This document shows, piece by piece, positions 13,018 to 25,227 of a stretch of 64,000 bases of DNA (positions are counted from its first letter, which is position 1; each line of letters opens with the position of its first letter). Made by a program: the position numbers and the translations under genes. The notes beneath the pieces were generated by a model, which ran no database searches, had not been told where the DNA came from, and was given only the letters and a program-made list of their open reading frames with translations. The stretch is from Agaricus subrufescens (taxonomy: Eukaryota > Basidiomycota > Agaricomycetes > Agaricales > Agaricaceae): contig CM057063.1 in assembly GCA_029945375.1 (NCBI GenBank), positions 1,857,894-1,921,893 of the forward strand, written 5' to 3'.

Positions 13018-13619
13018 CTACGCGAAGGGTGTGGGAGTGATTGTGACAGTAGATGTTGTTGGGATGCAAGTTGCGGTGGCGGTGACTGTCACCGTATGGA
13101 CTACAACGGTAGTTGAGGAGCAAACGTCGAACGCTATAAAAGGGATCGATCACAGGTATATAAGTGGTTAAGGAAAGTGGTTGAAAGTAAATACACTTGC
13201 CGGTCTTTTTTGCTGGAGTTGCGGTGACCGTAATTGTTGATGGAGGGCAGGTCACGGGAGCGGGGAATACGACTTCAGTATATGTTGACGTCAGAGTACG
13301 GGGGCAGGGCAGAGTTGATGGATTGTTGGGGGTGGTTGGGTCATCATTAGGCTGACATTGAGAAAATCGATCGTTTATCTTCACGCAGGTGGAGTCAGGC
13401 GGACAAGTCTAGTGTTTCGGGTTAGGATATGGAAACTATAATGAAGATGGGATCATACAGTGGTACCATACCAGTTCCGACCGCCACCTGTAGGCATCGA
13501 ATCAACGATGGACAAAGAACTGATAATAGGTGATACAGACACTGGGTCCACGGCGTCCGCGCAGTGATAAGTGAAATGGAAGCCAAGAGACTTGCGATAC
13601 CAAGTAACTTGCGAACCAT
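13018..13619 (-). CDS. Small secreted protein with N-terminal CBM1 cellulose-binding domain
   Basis: Exons 13619-13541, 13487-13459, 13408-13201 and 13133-13018 give 143 aa. A signal peptide (MVRKLLGIASLLASISLITA) is followed immediately by a fungal CBM1: WTQCGGRNWYGTTTC, then PPDSTC, then VKINDRFSQC, with the four expected cysteines and the aromatic face. CBM1 binds crystalline cellulose. No catalytic domain follows; instead there is a Pro/Thr linker and a tail with two VTVTAT-type, cysteine-containing segments ending TPTPFA. It may therefore be a wall- or substrate-adhesive effector rather than an enzyme (inference). The third intron begins GC (GCAAGT) and ends AG. An ORF extending upstream to 14060 looks non-coding. 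Confidence 0.85.
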
Positions 13620-14638
13620 GATATAGAACAGAGATTTTTCTTGGGAGTATACTGTAGCAACATCTGTGTTCCAAGCCAAGTCTCTTTTAAGGGCATCCGT
13701 GGCAAAGATTCTGCCGATGAAATTCACGAGAAAAGGAGAAATATTTGATGGAGATGAGCTTCCATGAGCAGCTTCAAAGTAATTTTCCTGACAATAATCC
13801 CCATATGCTGCTACCTCTAAAGCCAAGCCCAGGGGTATTGATGAAATCAAGTACCACCGTCCAATGATATGTGTGCAAGAAATGTTCCAAGCCCTTGAGA
13901 TGGGAAATAGCCTATTCCTCGGTAATAAATCGGGAAGGAACGGGCGCCAAAGGTATACTTCCAAACCTCTAGTCGCAGCTGGGTGATGATCGTATAGTAG
14001 GATGACAGGAGCCACTGGGAATTTGATGGAGTTCAGTGAGCTATATGGCTCATGTGTCATTCAAAAGCGAGTGGTGCCTTGCGACAGACAGAGACGACTT
14101 TGATCGGTTGACCTATTCTTCATCCTCGAAAACGACACCTCCTAGTTGGCTCGGCATTATTCAGAGGTAGGATGAGTCTTGACTTCGCTAGGTTTACTCC
14201 ATTCGAACACTGCGGCTGGCCCACTACTGACTGAACGTTCCGGCTGCCAGTTCCGGTAGTAGCTGGTAGTCAAGCAAGGCGACGATTATGCCAATTGGGT
14301 TGTGCATTTCGATGTGATATAGACATGAACCGGAGAGCCCTCGATGTGGCCTAGCTCACTTGATCTCCAAGAACATCGGAACCATATGATTCTTGCTTTC
14401 TAACGAGATTCTAGCCTCTGCATTGGGTCTTTTCGAGCGGTTCCCGCCAAAGTACGCAGATCGGAGTTTACCTCTTGGAGGCGGACATTGAGGTTCAATT
14501 CTAATGTGGGTCACACAAGGGATCGCAAGGAAATTATGCTGACGTAATGAATTGATCGGTAACATGTGAATCCTATAGCCGGCTGAATTATACGCTGCTC
14601 TTGCCTTCTCACCTCATCCACTCCAGCGCCGTCTCACG
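13620..14638. other. Intergenic region between divergent genes
   Basis: It lies between the CBM1 gene (-) and the tail-anchored protein gene (+) and should hold both promoters. A minus-strand open frame reaches to 14060 but shows no family features and is probably chance. Confidence 0.4.
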
Positions 14639-16174
14639 ATGCCCACGACGACGACGACAGTCACACACAACGGGTCAACACATGTTTCTCTGAAGGCAAT
14701 GGTCATTCCTCCTGGCAGCCACAAATCTTCTCCTCTCTCGTCCCTGCAACCTCAAGCTATGTCATCTGGCACAACAGCCACAATCCGCCCATTATATAAC
14801 CGCGCAACACGAGCCTTTCTGCACAGAGACACGCGGCTCACGCACACTTTGTTGGAAGCCGCATTTGCCATCTTGCATCCACCACTAACATCAGCCCTCG
14901 ATTCTTTCGCGGATGATCGTCGAAAGTGGGATATCCTTCGTATCACTCTAGAATCCACCGTCTATGCCTCAAACCCCTCACAGGCTGAGCAGTCTGTTCT
15001 TCCAGAATCATTAAAGTCCAACCTGTCGGAGACTCCTCATGTTCTAATTTCAAAACTGTACAACCGCTCTCTTTCGCTCTTTACACCTGCGGACTCCGTC
15101 GTATCCAGCCTTAATCCCGCGTACCTACCCTCCCAGGTTTTAGCAACCCTTGTGCTTGCCAGCCTTAAGGTGGAGTGCCCCGATTTTGGCCGGATTATGA
15201 TCGAAGACTGGTTAGCTCGCAGGGATTCAGCTGTTGTGACGTTGGATGATGAGTCGGAACATGAAAGCGGATATAGCAAAATACTCGACCTATATTGTTT
15301 GCATGTATTGCCCAAACTACAACAGTGGGATTATGCCCTTGAGTTTCTTGAGTATGAGAGTGAGCTTTCGCCGAAGAGTCGTGAGGTGTGTAGTCTCTTT
15401 CTTTTCACTTCGTCATCGTTTGACTTTCCACCCTTTTAGCGCCTAAAATCTCGTCTCACTAGTCTTCAAGCTCGGTCTTCCGATACTACTAATGGACTCT
15501 CGCCATCGCCTGCACCGGATGGTTTTGGTTCCTCAACCCCACGCCCTCATTCACCTGCACCCTCGTCCTCCTCTTCCTCATCGCTGTCAACGACATCAAC
15601 TCACACAATTGTACCCTCCGTTCGTCCGAACGGACTGGCGGGGATACGCTCGCGTTCCCGCACTTCCTCCGAATCTTCCAAAAGCGACGCAACGGCTCGT
15701 GCTGTCACCCGACCCCCTAGGTCTCATCCTTCTTCCTTCCAGAATGGGCATGCCCATTCGTCTACCTCACGGCGCCGGCAGTCTCGCACAGCATCCTCGT
15801 CTAGCACTTCTCGAACTCACTCCTCTACTCGTCCGCGTGCTCCACCAGTTGCTCAATCCACCGCCGTCACTCGCATGAGCACCTACTCGCTGGTCAAAGC
15901 CGCAGTCCAGCCATACCTCACAACAAGCCGACTTGCCACGGTATTTCTTATATTTGTGGTATTACCACTTATAAGTTTCTTGGTGAGAAGGCGAAGAAGG
16001 GCGATGAGATCACAGGGTTCAGGAACTGCAGCCGGATCTACAGCTATGACGAATGCGGAGCTAGTCCGGCGGCGGTTAGGAGGTATCGAAGCTGGGTTAT
16101 TGGGACGGTTTTGGGGTGAGGCGATAAGAGCTGTGACTGATACAGTGAAGATGGCTGGAAGTGGGCTAGTATGA
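14639..16174 (+). CDS. C-terminal tail-anchored membrane protein, possible Pex26/Pex15-type peroxin
   Basis: Two exons, 14639-15385 and 15440-16174, encode 493 aa. The N-terminal half is predicted helical, with stretches such as TLLEAAFAILHPPLTSALDS and LQQWDYALEFLEYESELSP that resemble helical-repeat adaptors. The middle is a long Ser/Pro/Arg-rich disordered segment. Near the C-terminus a single hydrophobic helix, LATVFLIFVVLPLISFLV, is followed by RRRRR and a short tail. This order (helical domain, linker, one tail anchor with basic flank) is how Pex26/Pex15 AAA-ATPase receptors look. Those proteins diverge fast, so the assignment is an inference from architecture only. It could be another tail-anchored adaptor. 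Confidence 0.8.
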
Positions 16175-17053
16175 CGCACCGGACCATTATAGGCTTCACA
16201 TCTTGTGGTCATGACGGAAGTAGCATAGCTTTCTCTTATCTCTACCCATCATATTTACAAAAAAGTCGAGTCCTCGGTCCTTTGCAATCTTGTGTACATG
16301 TCGAATCTTTAGTTAATTTAATAGACTGGTCTTCGTCTCCGGAAGGAAGAATGCAGAATATATGTATTGATGGCCTAGAACCCTGATGTACTGATGTGTT
16401 ATCATTCTTTTTCTTCTGGATACAATACACACAGGATATGCGTGGCCGAGATGAGGAGCTCTACAGCACTGGAGACGCGCATTGACGTCGTTGGAGGCTA
16501 TGTAGAATGAATGACAATAGCTCATGCTTCAAACTTCTTACAAGATTTATCGTTTCTCATCTTGTTGTCAGGATCCCGATATAGACACTGCATAACCAAA
16601 TCCACGATGCACGAAACAAAAAACTGCGGCACTGCACTGCTTTCTCTCTGTGTGACACCTCGAGGCATCCACGGGTCCGACCGAGTCGAGCCTTGTGTGA
16701 TTGGTTTCTAATTGCCTAGAGGCGGCTTAAGGGCTTTTGTTGAGTCAAACAATGGAGGGGTTGACGTTGACCCTAGGCTTAGGGTGTTTGTTTAATCAAA
16801 AGAGCCGACTGCCTCGTGGTTGATCCCAACAGCGCCTTGTCCCGACGACACATAAATTCATGTACGAGATGCTTCCCCACTTTTCCCACTTGGTATTCGG
16901 GTTCGGTCTTGCGCTCTCATTGTTCCCTCTCTTTTCTCTTGATTTTCCTCGCTTGCAGCTCTCATTGTTCTTTTTTTTATACTTTGACGCGTTTTTTTTT
17001 CTGGGGGGGGTCTCTCTTGCTATTAGTGTACTTGTGGTTTTTCAAAAAAAAGG
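16175..17053. other. Intergenic region, probable J-protein promoter
   Basis: No gene was supported. The last 150 bases before the ATG at 17054 are strongly pyrimidine-rich, as is common in fungal 5' leaders. Confidence 0.4.
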
Positions 17054-18749
17054 ATGAGTCCTTATGATGTTTTGCAAGTGTCGACTAGGGCGACGGAGGA
17101 GGAGATTAGGTTGGCTTATAAGGCGATGGTTAGTGAGTTTTTTTAGAGTGATGGGAATGGGGGTTTTTGACTTTGTGTATAGGCGAAAAAGTGGCATCCG
17201 GATAGGAAGCTAGATGATCAAGAAACGGCCACGAGGAAATTCAAAGAGGTGTGTGTAGTTCGCTTTTGTTTATCTTGTTTGACGCGGGAGGGTTTAACCA
17301 CAAAAACACGTTGTAGATTAACGCTGCCTATCGAGCGATTCTTCATGAACGTCGGCATGATGAAAAGAAGCAATCATCTTCTGCGCCGTCTTCTCCGAAA
17401 CCTTCATCTTCTTCCAAAAGTTTGCATGACAACAGTCGTCAATCATCTGGTTCGAAAACTATCGAGACGGATTACAAGGACAAGGCTACATTGGCGCATT
17501 CACACCAAGGGCACATACACGCGGAGGGTCATCATCATAAACGACACCGCGGCAAGGAAGACGAGGATCGCGTAGCAAAAATGGACGCGACACCTTCGTG
17601 TTCTCCATGCTCATCTTCTTCTATCCCTCTACCATCTCTATCGTCTTTCTCTTCCCGGGCTTCTTCCTCTTCTGGATCTTCCTCTTCTTCGAGGTCATCC
17701 AGCCGCTCAAGGTCATCCAGTCGTAAAAGCGACGTAGACTTTGACAAATACAGTGCTACTTCAAGTCGCACTTCTGTTGCGACAGGGTCTACAGACAATT
17801 TAACCGAACACGACGTTTCAGGCCATAGAGATTATCCTCCTGCCTCGGGTGCTACTACCATACCACTCTTTACGTCTTGCGTTCCCTCTGAAGTCTCCAC
17901 ATGCGACGATGATATCCCTGAAATCGCGCTTCCTGACGTATTAGATGTCGAGCACTGCGATGCCGACTCTGTATCGCCTTCAACCTCTAGTTCGGACAAA
18001 CGATCCTCGGTGATACCTTCTGAAGACGGAGAAAGACATAAACTATCTAAAACTACTGGCCACGTCAAAGATTCTTCAAAGATGATCAAAGAAGACGGTG
18101 AACACAATGAACGAACTTTAATTCCCGAATTCGATTCTCCTCTAGCACGCTCGATAGGTGTTACGAAACAATGGACATACACGATCCAACTCACCCTTAT
18201 GCAACTATTTCGCGGCAAGAAGATGCGTTTCAAAATTGTTCGATGTAAATTAGATGGAAAACGTAAATCGGTCACGTTGGACGTCAATATCTGTCCTGGA
18301 ACACTTCATGGGACGCAGATTATATTCAAGGCTGCCGGACATGAAATGAAAAATGGGACGAGGCAGGATATTATTTTCATTGTTGAGGAAGTGAAACATG
18401 ACAGGTTTGTGAGGTTGAATGAGGATTTGGCTTTGGATGTGCGATTACCTTGGGTTGAGAGTCTGAAGAAGGAAGTAGGGGCGGTTCATGTGAAGAGTCT
18501 TGATGGAAAGGAGTTCAAGTTTGAGGTGGATTTTAGGACGGATGGGAATGTTACGGGGACGGCGAGGATACCTGATGCTGGGATGCCCATTCCCAAGACG
18601 AAGAAGAGGGGGGATTTACTTGTCAGGTGAGTTTTTACAAGACTTTGGTTTGTTCGAATTGGGAGATTGACTTGAAGTGTAGGTGGGAGATTTATATGCC
18701 TCCTGAGCCGTCGCGATGGGAAACGTTTAGACAGGCATTGCATTTGTGA
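17054..18749 (+). CDS. DnaJ/Hsp40 co-chaperone, class B-like
   Basis: Exons 17054-17128, 17183-17248, 17317-18626 and 18683-18749 give 505 aa. The J domain occupies about residues 1-70, with the HPD triad at 30-32 inside KKWHPDRK, so it should stimulate Hsp70 ATPase. No CxxCxGxG zinc repeats follow, so it is not class A. A long Ser/His-rich disordered region (serine runs around 17600-17740) leads to a C-terminal beta-domain: KQWTYTIQLTLMQLFRGKKM, then KRKSVTLDVNICPGTLHGTQ and FKAAGHEM, the usual substrate-binding CTD pattern, and a final WEIYMPPEPSRWE. The serine-rich spacer replaces the usual Gly/Phe region. The start is the only ATG that gives a complete J domain. Confidence 0.87.
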
Positions 18750-18969
18750 AGCATCGTCGCATCGGTATATACCTGGATTGTATTGTAGCGGGATCAACTC
18801 ATTATGGATTAATGGAAGATATTTTTAGTGTGATGCGCACTCGAAATGGAAAGTGTTTAATCAAACTGTTCGGGGAGACAAACAAGGGACAACTGGGCGT
18901 GTCCGTTCCGGGTAGCTGTTTGTTGATCACCTCCACGCGTACTTCTCGTTGTCCCTTTTCGTCACTGAA

Positions 18970-20477
18970 ATGAGTCTCAAACGCGGCAGAAAGGACTCGA
19001 ATCACTCTGAAGGGAACAAGCAACCGAGGCTGGAGCTGTCTACTTCGGGAAAAGAACCTGCACACGACGCAAGGCAAGAAGAAAACCTTCCATACCCAGA
19101 TGTTACACAGCCATTACCTCGTAATGTCACGCCGACTCCATTCCAACAACCTACACAGCTTGCGACGTTTTCGTATACCCCGGATAGGGAGTGGGTTTTT
19201 GACAATTCGGCCATGAAGTATTATGTTGAGCCACCGCGTGGCGCTAAGCTTAATTATGGGTACGACCAGTGGGTCAAGCAGGCGGAGGAACGCGGGAGAA
19301 TCGATAACCTGTTGAAGGCTCTGTCGCGAATACGGAGTGACCCGACGCGTCACGCCGCAGTAGAAGAGTTGGGCGTGGTTAGTTGGCGAGGAGTCATGAC
19401 AAAGTGAGTAGGAATTGTTATATTGAAATGAACCTGAGCTAATTTAGCGGAGGATATTGACGGCACCGTATGAAGAGAGAGATGGCTGGGAGCTCAATGT
19501 GATGAGTGTCAATGGAACGTTATACTTTGAAGAGTATGTTTCTGATGCGCGTGCTCGTGAAAAGTAGGCGGGGTATTCTGATGGGAAGACAAGGGACTGA
19601 TCAGTGTTGATAGGCAGAGCATGAATCCGAGGCAGTCGATGCAGACATATTATGGTTATGCATTCGAGTCTTATTGCACGTCAGACACACCGCGCCGGCC
19701 AGATGCGGACCCCGCATCTCGTGCCCCATTTGGGTGGAGCGGAGACGTGAATAACAATGTTCAATGGTGCAGTGTGGTGCGGACAAAGCTCGGTAATACG
19801 CGCATACTGATTGGGGGGGAGGTTGATTGCGTTCGGGGTAAGTTGGCGGTCGTCGCCACAGGAGTGATACTGATAGCGAGTAGATAGGTATACCGAGCAG
19901 CCGGATACGTTTGTCGAGCTGAAGACGTCATTGGCGCTGCGAGGGCCGCAGGATGAGGCGCGTTTCGAAAAGTGAGTGTTGGAGGAGTCTGTTCTGGCGA
20001 GCGACTCACGCTGTGCCAAGGAAACTGCTCAAGTTCTATTTTCAGTCGTTTCTTTTGGGGGTTCCTGTGAGTGGCCATGCTGGGGACGGCAGCACATGCT
20101 AATGGTGAGAACAGGAAATCGTGGTGGGATTCCGGACGCCCGGCGGGGTAGTGAGTGCGGTCCAATCATTCCAGACGGTCGGACTACCACGTCTGGTACG
20201 TGACAAGCCGTCCGCATGGGACCCCTTGTTGTGTCTTGATTGGGCGGGACGGTTCTTGACAAATCTGCGGCAAAGCATCGCGGCTGAGGGCCCGCCATCC
20301 GGACCGAGGGTCTGGCGCGTGTGGTTTGCTCCTGGGTCGGGGGCCCGGCTGCGCGCGCTGGACGCGGCGGAGGTGGCGGACGTCGAGCGCGGCGAGGACA
20401 GGGTGGGCTTCCTGCCGCGGTGGTACTGGGCCGGGCTGGGGGAGGCGGAGGGGACGGCCGGATTACCCAGGGACTGA
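18970..20477 (+). CDS. RAI1: RAI1/DXO-family decapping and 5'-end quality-control nuclease
   Basis: RAI1/DXO enzymes remove incomplete or non-canonical caps and partner the nuclear exonuclease Rat1. Exons 18970-19403, 19453-19563, 19614-19837, 19884-19971, 20021-20066 and 20115-20477 give 421 aa. Family blocks seen in order: KLNYGYDQWVKQAEERGRID, ILTAPYEERDGWELNVMSVN, TLYFEEYVS, FESYCTSD, ILIGGEVDC (metal-binding acidic pair) and FVELKTSL (the E-x-K catalytic motif), then KFYFQSFLLGVPEIVVGFRT. All key acidic and lysine positions I can identify are intact. An in-frame ATG at 18949 is an alternative start. The 3' exon is unusually GC-rich compared with the rest of the gene. Confidence 0.92.
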
Positions 20478-20822
20478 GGTCATTCTCCCGGTCATCTGAT
20501 GTGGCTTCTTGGCCCTCGCCCGCCAGCACCGCGTCTGCCCCCGCTGCCGTCGAGCCCGCAGCGGGCCCCTGTGTCCTCTGCGTTCCATTCCCCCCATTCA
20601 GGCCTGTGCGCCGGCCGGCCAACGCTCGGCCAGTGCCTGGAAGCCGTAATCCGGCGTTTGCCGATACGCGTCGTCGCGTTTGACAGGGCTCAGCTCCCAA
20701 GCCCACCCACACTTTCTCTCTGCCCTCTCCGCCCGCCAACGCGCCCCATCGCCCGCAACTCCCCTCCTCGTCGCCGTCTGCAGCGACGGGCCCCTCCTGC
20801 ACTCGATCCTCCCCACGCGTCA
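20478..20822. other. Short GC-rich intergenic region
   Basis: It separates the RAI1 stop from the start of the Whi5/Nrm1-like gene. It is C-rich and presumably contains the promoter of the latter. Long frames on both strands are GC-driven shadows. Confidence 0.4.
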
Positions 20823-22817
20823 ATGGCTACCCCAGCGTCCTCCGCCACATCCCCCTCCCCGCCCATGCCTTATCTCTCCCCCTCCGCTCTTCCCGGTCAG
20901 CCGTCCGCCTTCCCGTCCCTCGACGACCACGAACGAGAGCTGAGGAAGAAGGCCGTCCAAAAGTTTCTCGCTAGAGCCGAAATCTCCATGGTACGTTTAC
21001 TCTGCTCCTCGTCGACGCGTCGTGCTGCGCCCATGTCCCATCCTCGGCGGCTGCTGGTCGGGCTCTGCGACCTACTCCCCACGCCCGTCCGGGCTCAGCT
21101 CCGACTCTTCCTCATATATTTTGCATCTCACACTTCTCCTGACTTTTCTCTTCTGAAACCCTAAACCCCTACTCACCTCTTCCCTCAGGTAACCCGTGCC
21201 CTCCGTGCGCGACTCTCCTATGCTTCCTACAAGGCGATCCACAATGTTCCCCACCTTCCCCTTCGCGAACTCGAAGGTCAACTCCTAAGCCAGAATCAGG
21301 CTGCCTCGCCCAACCGCACCATCGCCGCCAAGCGAAAATCTGCCGCCACCTCCACTGGTCATCATAGCAATCTCTCCCTTTCGCCCTCCGGCGTGCCCAG
21401 CGCCAGCGCATCTGCTGCTCGAAACCGCGGCTCTGGCAATATGGCTCCCCCGCCTTCAGTGTCTTCCCCTCGGACACATCATTCCACTGCAAGTGGGGCT
21501 TCTCCCAGCGCGGGTAATAGGTCTGCCACCTCTTCTCGGAGGGATTCCATCGCTGGTCAAAGCTTGTACACGTCGATCCTAGCTCCGTCCAATCAAATGG
21601 CGCGAACCGTCCATAATGCTAACGATCCACCAGTCCCACCGTCTTCACGGCCTGCCCCATCACCGAGGGTCCGTACCATCAAGCCATCGCCGAAATCGGC
21701 GACTGGCAGTAGCCGGACCCATTCCAAAGCGAAGCAGCCAGATAAGAAAACAGTCGCTTCCCCATCTCGGCGTAAAAATAAACGTGCATCTCTCGACAAG
21801 GGTAAGGACAAGAAACAAGCCCAAGCCTTAGATGCCGATGGGGATGTCGATATGAAGGCGGCTGCCACTCTCACTTCTCTACTCCTGAATCATCGGTCCT
21901 CCATCCACGGAGGAACCCATTCCCCGAGATCTAGCATCGATGGCTCTGAAACTGGCTCTACTTCATACTCGCATTATGCTCAGAGTTCCGCGCGGTCCAC
22001 GACGGCTGCGAGTCCTCCTGGTTCCATATCATCCATAGCTACTATGACAGGCACCGAATCTTCCTACAGACAGCAAACCCCACCCCCCTCCAAGACATCT
22101 GTCAACGTCCAGCAGACAACTCCCCGTCCGGCTCCCACCGACAATGAAGCCGCTGATCTTATGCTTTTCCTCGCGACTTCTCCTTCTCCTGCTAGGCCCG
22201 CACCTCAACCGAGGGATCCTTCTACATATCGCTCTCTTGGTGGCGAGTCTTCTGCTCTCAGAAACAAGGGGCGAATTCTTTTCGCTTCCAACAGCGCCCC
22301 AGATGTGATGGCTCATGATGACGTTATGTCCACGGCCTCTCGACCGCAGCCAACGTTAGCACGCGGAAGTGACGGCACTTATTCTTTGACCACTTCCAAT
22401 GTTGGGAACGAGGCAGGCTCTCGTGAAATTCATACATCTCGAGCTTCCCTTTCTTCCACATCGATCACGCCAAGCCAGTTGCTTCCCCCTCCCTCATTAC
22501 CTGCATCATCGCACCTACCCGAGAGTCCAGTGCGGAAAGACGTGACGCAGAGTCCAAGGACGATATTCGGCTCTGGTGGAGCATCTGATTTTAATTTCAA
22601 CGAGTTCATCAACGCCTCCCCGTCCCCATTGAGGGGACCCCCTCATGGATCTGGACACAAACCAAATTTGAGTCTGCGAGCTGACGTGGGAAGAAGGCTA
22701 TTTGAAGAAGAACAATCGCGTCATTCCCATTCGTTGAGTCTCCCAAACCCTGGCCCCGAGAAATCGCGAAGCGGGCGGGGTTTGGACGCTGGAATTGATA
22801 TTGTGCCTACATCATAG
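20823..22817 (+). CDS. Whi5/Nrm1-like G1/S transcriptional repressor
   Basis: Two exons, 20823-20990 and 21189-22817, give 598 aa; the 198-nt intron is long for this window. The protein is largely disordered and Ser/Pro/Thr-rich. Near residues 40-85 lies RELRKKAVQKFLARAEISMV followed by TRALRARLSYASYKAIHNVP, resembling the GTB helix by which Whi5/Nrm1 proteins bind SBF/MBF. Further on, EAADLMLFLATSPSPAR and SDFNFNEFINASPSPL are short conserved acidic/aromatic SP motifs of the family, with many SP/TP sites suited to CDK phosphorylation. The inferred role is cell-cycle start control through repression of G1/S transcription in the nucleus. Confidence is limited because the family is recognised only by short motifs. 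Confidence 0.75.
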
Positions 22818-23914
22818 TGCTCGATTGTCGCGGGAAGTCACGATCAGCTACGCACCTCGATGATTTCATCTATAATTTCGAAACCATTTTCATGCATCAA
22901 AACAAAGGGATCCAGTCACAATTGTACTACCAGCACAATATCTTCACGCCTCGTTTCTCGTCATGTTTTCGAACCCAGCACATCCAACTCTCACGATCTT
23001 CCTTGTATCCATCAACAAGTATCGGGTAGCTACAGTCTATCTGCAAGATTCTCGTATACCACTCTTTTCATCTAGCCCTTTCTTACGCCAGGACCCCTCG
23101 TGGATTCGACGGGATTGTATCCCATGCCTTCTTTTCCGGCATGTCCTCGAGGAAGAACGGTCATGTCTGGTGTTATGCTTCGATTCGTTGTATATCTGCC
23201 TTTGGTTCGTCTTGTTTATAAGAGTTAATGTTTCCGTTCAGTATCATGTGTCTCTTTGGTTTCTTGTATATATCATGTATATATAGGAACTGCTGTGCTT
23301 TCTCACTTGATGTTCAAGTTTTTTTATTTCACTGCCCTGTTGTATTTTTGTCCTAATGATGTTCTTATTGTTAAACTATCCGAAGCGTGATAGACTTTTA
23401 TGCCTTTTCTCCTTTTCTCCTTTTTTTTTTTTTTTGACTCCTCGGATTTTCTCCTGCGTCTTTTTTTTGTATTGGTTGATACTTTCGCGAGTACTGAAAA
23501 GTGTACTCCACCTGTAGATCAGTTTGGAAGGTGATGGAATGTTCTCTTGCGCTTTTGGGGATAAGGTCCGTTTGGTATTCTAGTACGCTTGTTCAGTTTA
23601 CTAGCCTGAAGAACCATGCAGTTGCCGTTATCAACGTTGGCTCAACCCTGCTCATTCACGCCACCTGAGTTAAACATTAATCGCTTTGGACTAACACGAC
23701 TGCGCTTCGTGGAGTCTTTCGCCTCGCGCGTGCTTCCACTCGCTTTGCGGGGATCTCATCACCCATCTTTCATACTTCACTGGGGGCATCTCCTTGAAGC
23801 TCCTCAAGACGGGTGCCCCGAGTTCATATGCTGAATTCTTATAAACCCCACCGGCCAGTCGAGGTTTGCACGCATTACAGTGGTCTTTGTCCTTCCTTCG
23901 TCACCTCCGAACAC
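22818..23914. other. Intergenic region with 3' and 5' UTR character
   Basis: The sequence is T-rich and contains long T runs near 23420-23440. It most likely contains the 3' UTR of the Whi5-like gene and the promoter of the SUR7/PalI gene. No further gene was supported. Confidence 0.4.
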
Positions 23915-25227
23915 ATGGAAGCGAACTACAACGTCAATAACTCCCCTTCTGCAAAAACGAAGCTCTCGGTGCTGCCGATGTTTCTATTGACATTGGCGGC
24001 CTTTATATGCTTGTAAGTCATTTATTTGACTGTTACGAGCGATTGATGAGATATATCTCTTTGACAGGGTCTTGATAACATTTTCGTTGCCTCTCGTACA
24101 CTCGATGTACTTCCTTTGGTCTTCACAAGCCGGTGGAGTCCGGTTTGGAATTTGGGGGTGGTGTCTTGATGAAGGGCCTGTTTGTACCGAGACGCTGCGG
24201 TGAGTTCGTTTTTTTTTTCATTGGATTCACAGTTGCATCGTGGGTTAATGAATGAGTGAATTTGGATATGTGTACAGCATGGGATATTTTTGGGAACCTG
24301 AAGTCTCTATTCCTATCACAAAAGCGCTCGTTTTCTACCCTATATGTATGACTCTTTTTTCACTTTAGATGAGAGGCTTTTTTGCTGACTTTTTCTTCTT
24401 CTTCTGTGTCTGCTTCTGCTTCTTCTTCTTTTTATATGAATTATGAAGCTGTGATTGTGGTGTTGTTGGCGCTGATTGCGTTTATACTGGTGTTGAGGAA
24501 CAGGAGTGCACGGACGTTGCGCGTGTTTGCGGTATTTGCGTGGGTTTCCCTCGTTTCCGCTTTAGTGGCCTTCGGGTTTATGATTGCCATGTGGAGTGTT
24601 ATAGAAGAAAGGTTTAAAGCTGCCGGATGGAAAGTTCGATGGGGTCCTCTGGTAGGTGTAGACGAAACTTTTCCTTTTTCTTTTTTTTTTTTTCGTCTGT
24701 TGTTGTTGCTGGACTGTCTTGCTGACGAATTCTTTGGTTGGCAGCCATGGATATCTTTTGTTTCTGTAGTGTTACTCATGATCGTGGCGGTGAACACTTG
24801 GAAGGGTAGATTGTCACCTTCCTACCACGCGGTGCAAGACTCGTCATCTAAAGTGGAACCGAGACTGCAACAGGATCCTGAAAAGGCTATCATTTCTTCT
24901 AATCCATCCATCCCAACATCTAACCCCGCTTCACCGACCACTGCGATAGCCGCTCCTCCCCCATGCTATTCTTCGATCTCGATGAAAGAAGTTGGAGACT
25001 GCTATGATTCTACTACCACCCCTGTTGGGGGGGATCGCTGCCAATGCCAAAAAGGGTTGGAGATCGGCCGGGATGGTTTATCGTGTTGTCGGTCGGAGAT
25101 ATCGTTGGGGGTTGGGGAGGGAAATTTGCCGGGGGTGGAGTGTTCTTGTTCGCCTCCTGAAGCTGCGGTCGTGGAGAATGTGCAAAAGCAGTACCGGATT
25201 CGAATGGCGTTGCCAGGTGGTAAATAA
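23915..25227 (+). CDS. SUR7/PalI-family plasma-membrane protein
   Basis: Exons 23915-24012, 24068-24199, 24278-24345, 24449-24651 and 24745-25227 give 327 aa. There is a first membrane helix (LPMFLLTLAAFICLVLITFS), then an extracellular loop with GIWGWCLDEGPVCTE, the W-x-x-C...C signature of SUR7/PalI proteins. Three more helices follow: VIVVLLALIAFILVL, FAVFAWVSLVSALVAFGFMI and WISFVSVVLLMIVAV. The cytoplasmic tail is long, Ser/Pro-rich and unusually cysteine-rich (CQCQ, SCC, CSCS). Family members organise eisosomes or, as PalI/Rim9, sense ambient pH; which applies here cannot be told. A long CT-rich tract follows the stop at about 25247-25291. Confidence 0.82.

Noticed and set aside
13422..14060. 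212-codon minus-strand frame overlapping the CBM1 gene
   Set aside because: It reads through the first intron of the CBM1 gene and its upstream region; splicing from the signal peptide into CBM1 explains the conserved residues better.
15492..15878. 128-codon plus-strand frame starting MDSRHRLHRM
   Set aside because: It is an alternate frame of the Ser/Pro-rich second exon of the tail-anchored protein gene.
17535..17798. Acidic minus-strand frame over the J-protein serine tract
   Set aside because: It is the antisense of serine codon runs, a compositional artefact.
20029..20823. Long minus-strand open frame of 264 codons over the RAI1 3' exon
   Set aside because: It is antisense to a well-supported RAI1 exon, has low-complexity Pro/Arg/Gly composition and lies in GC-rich DNA where stops are rare.
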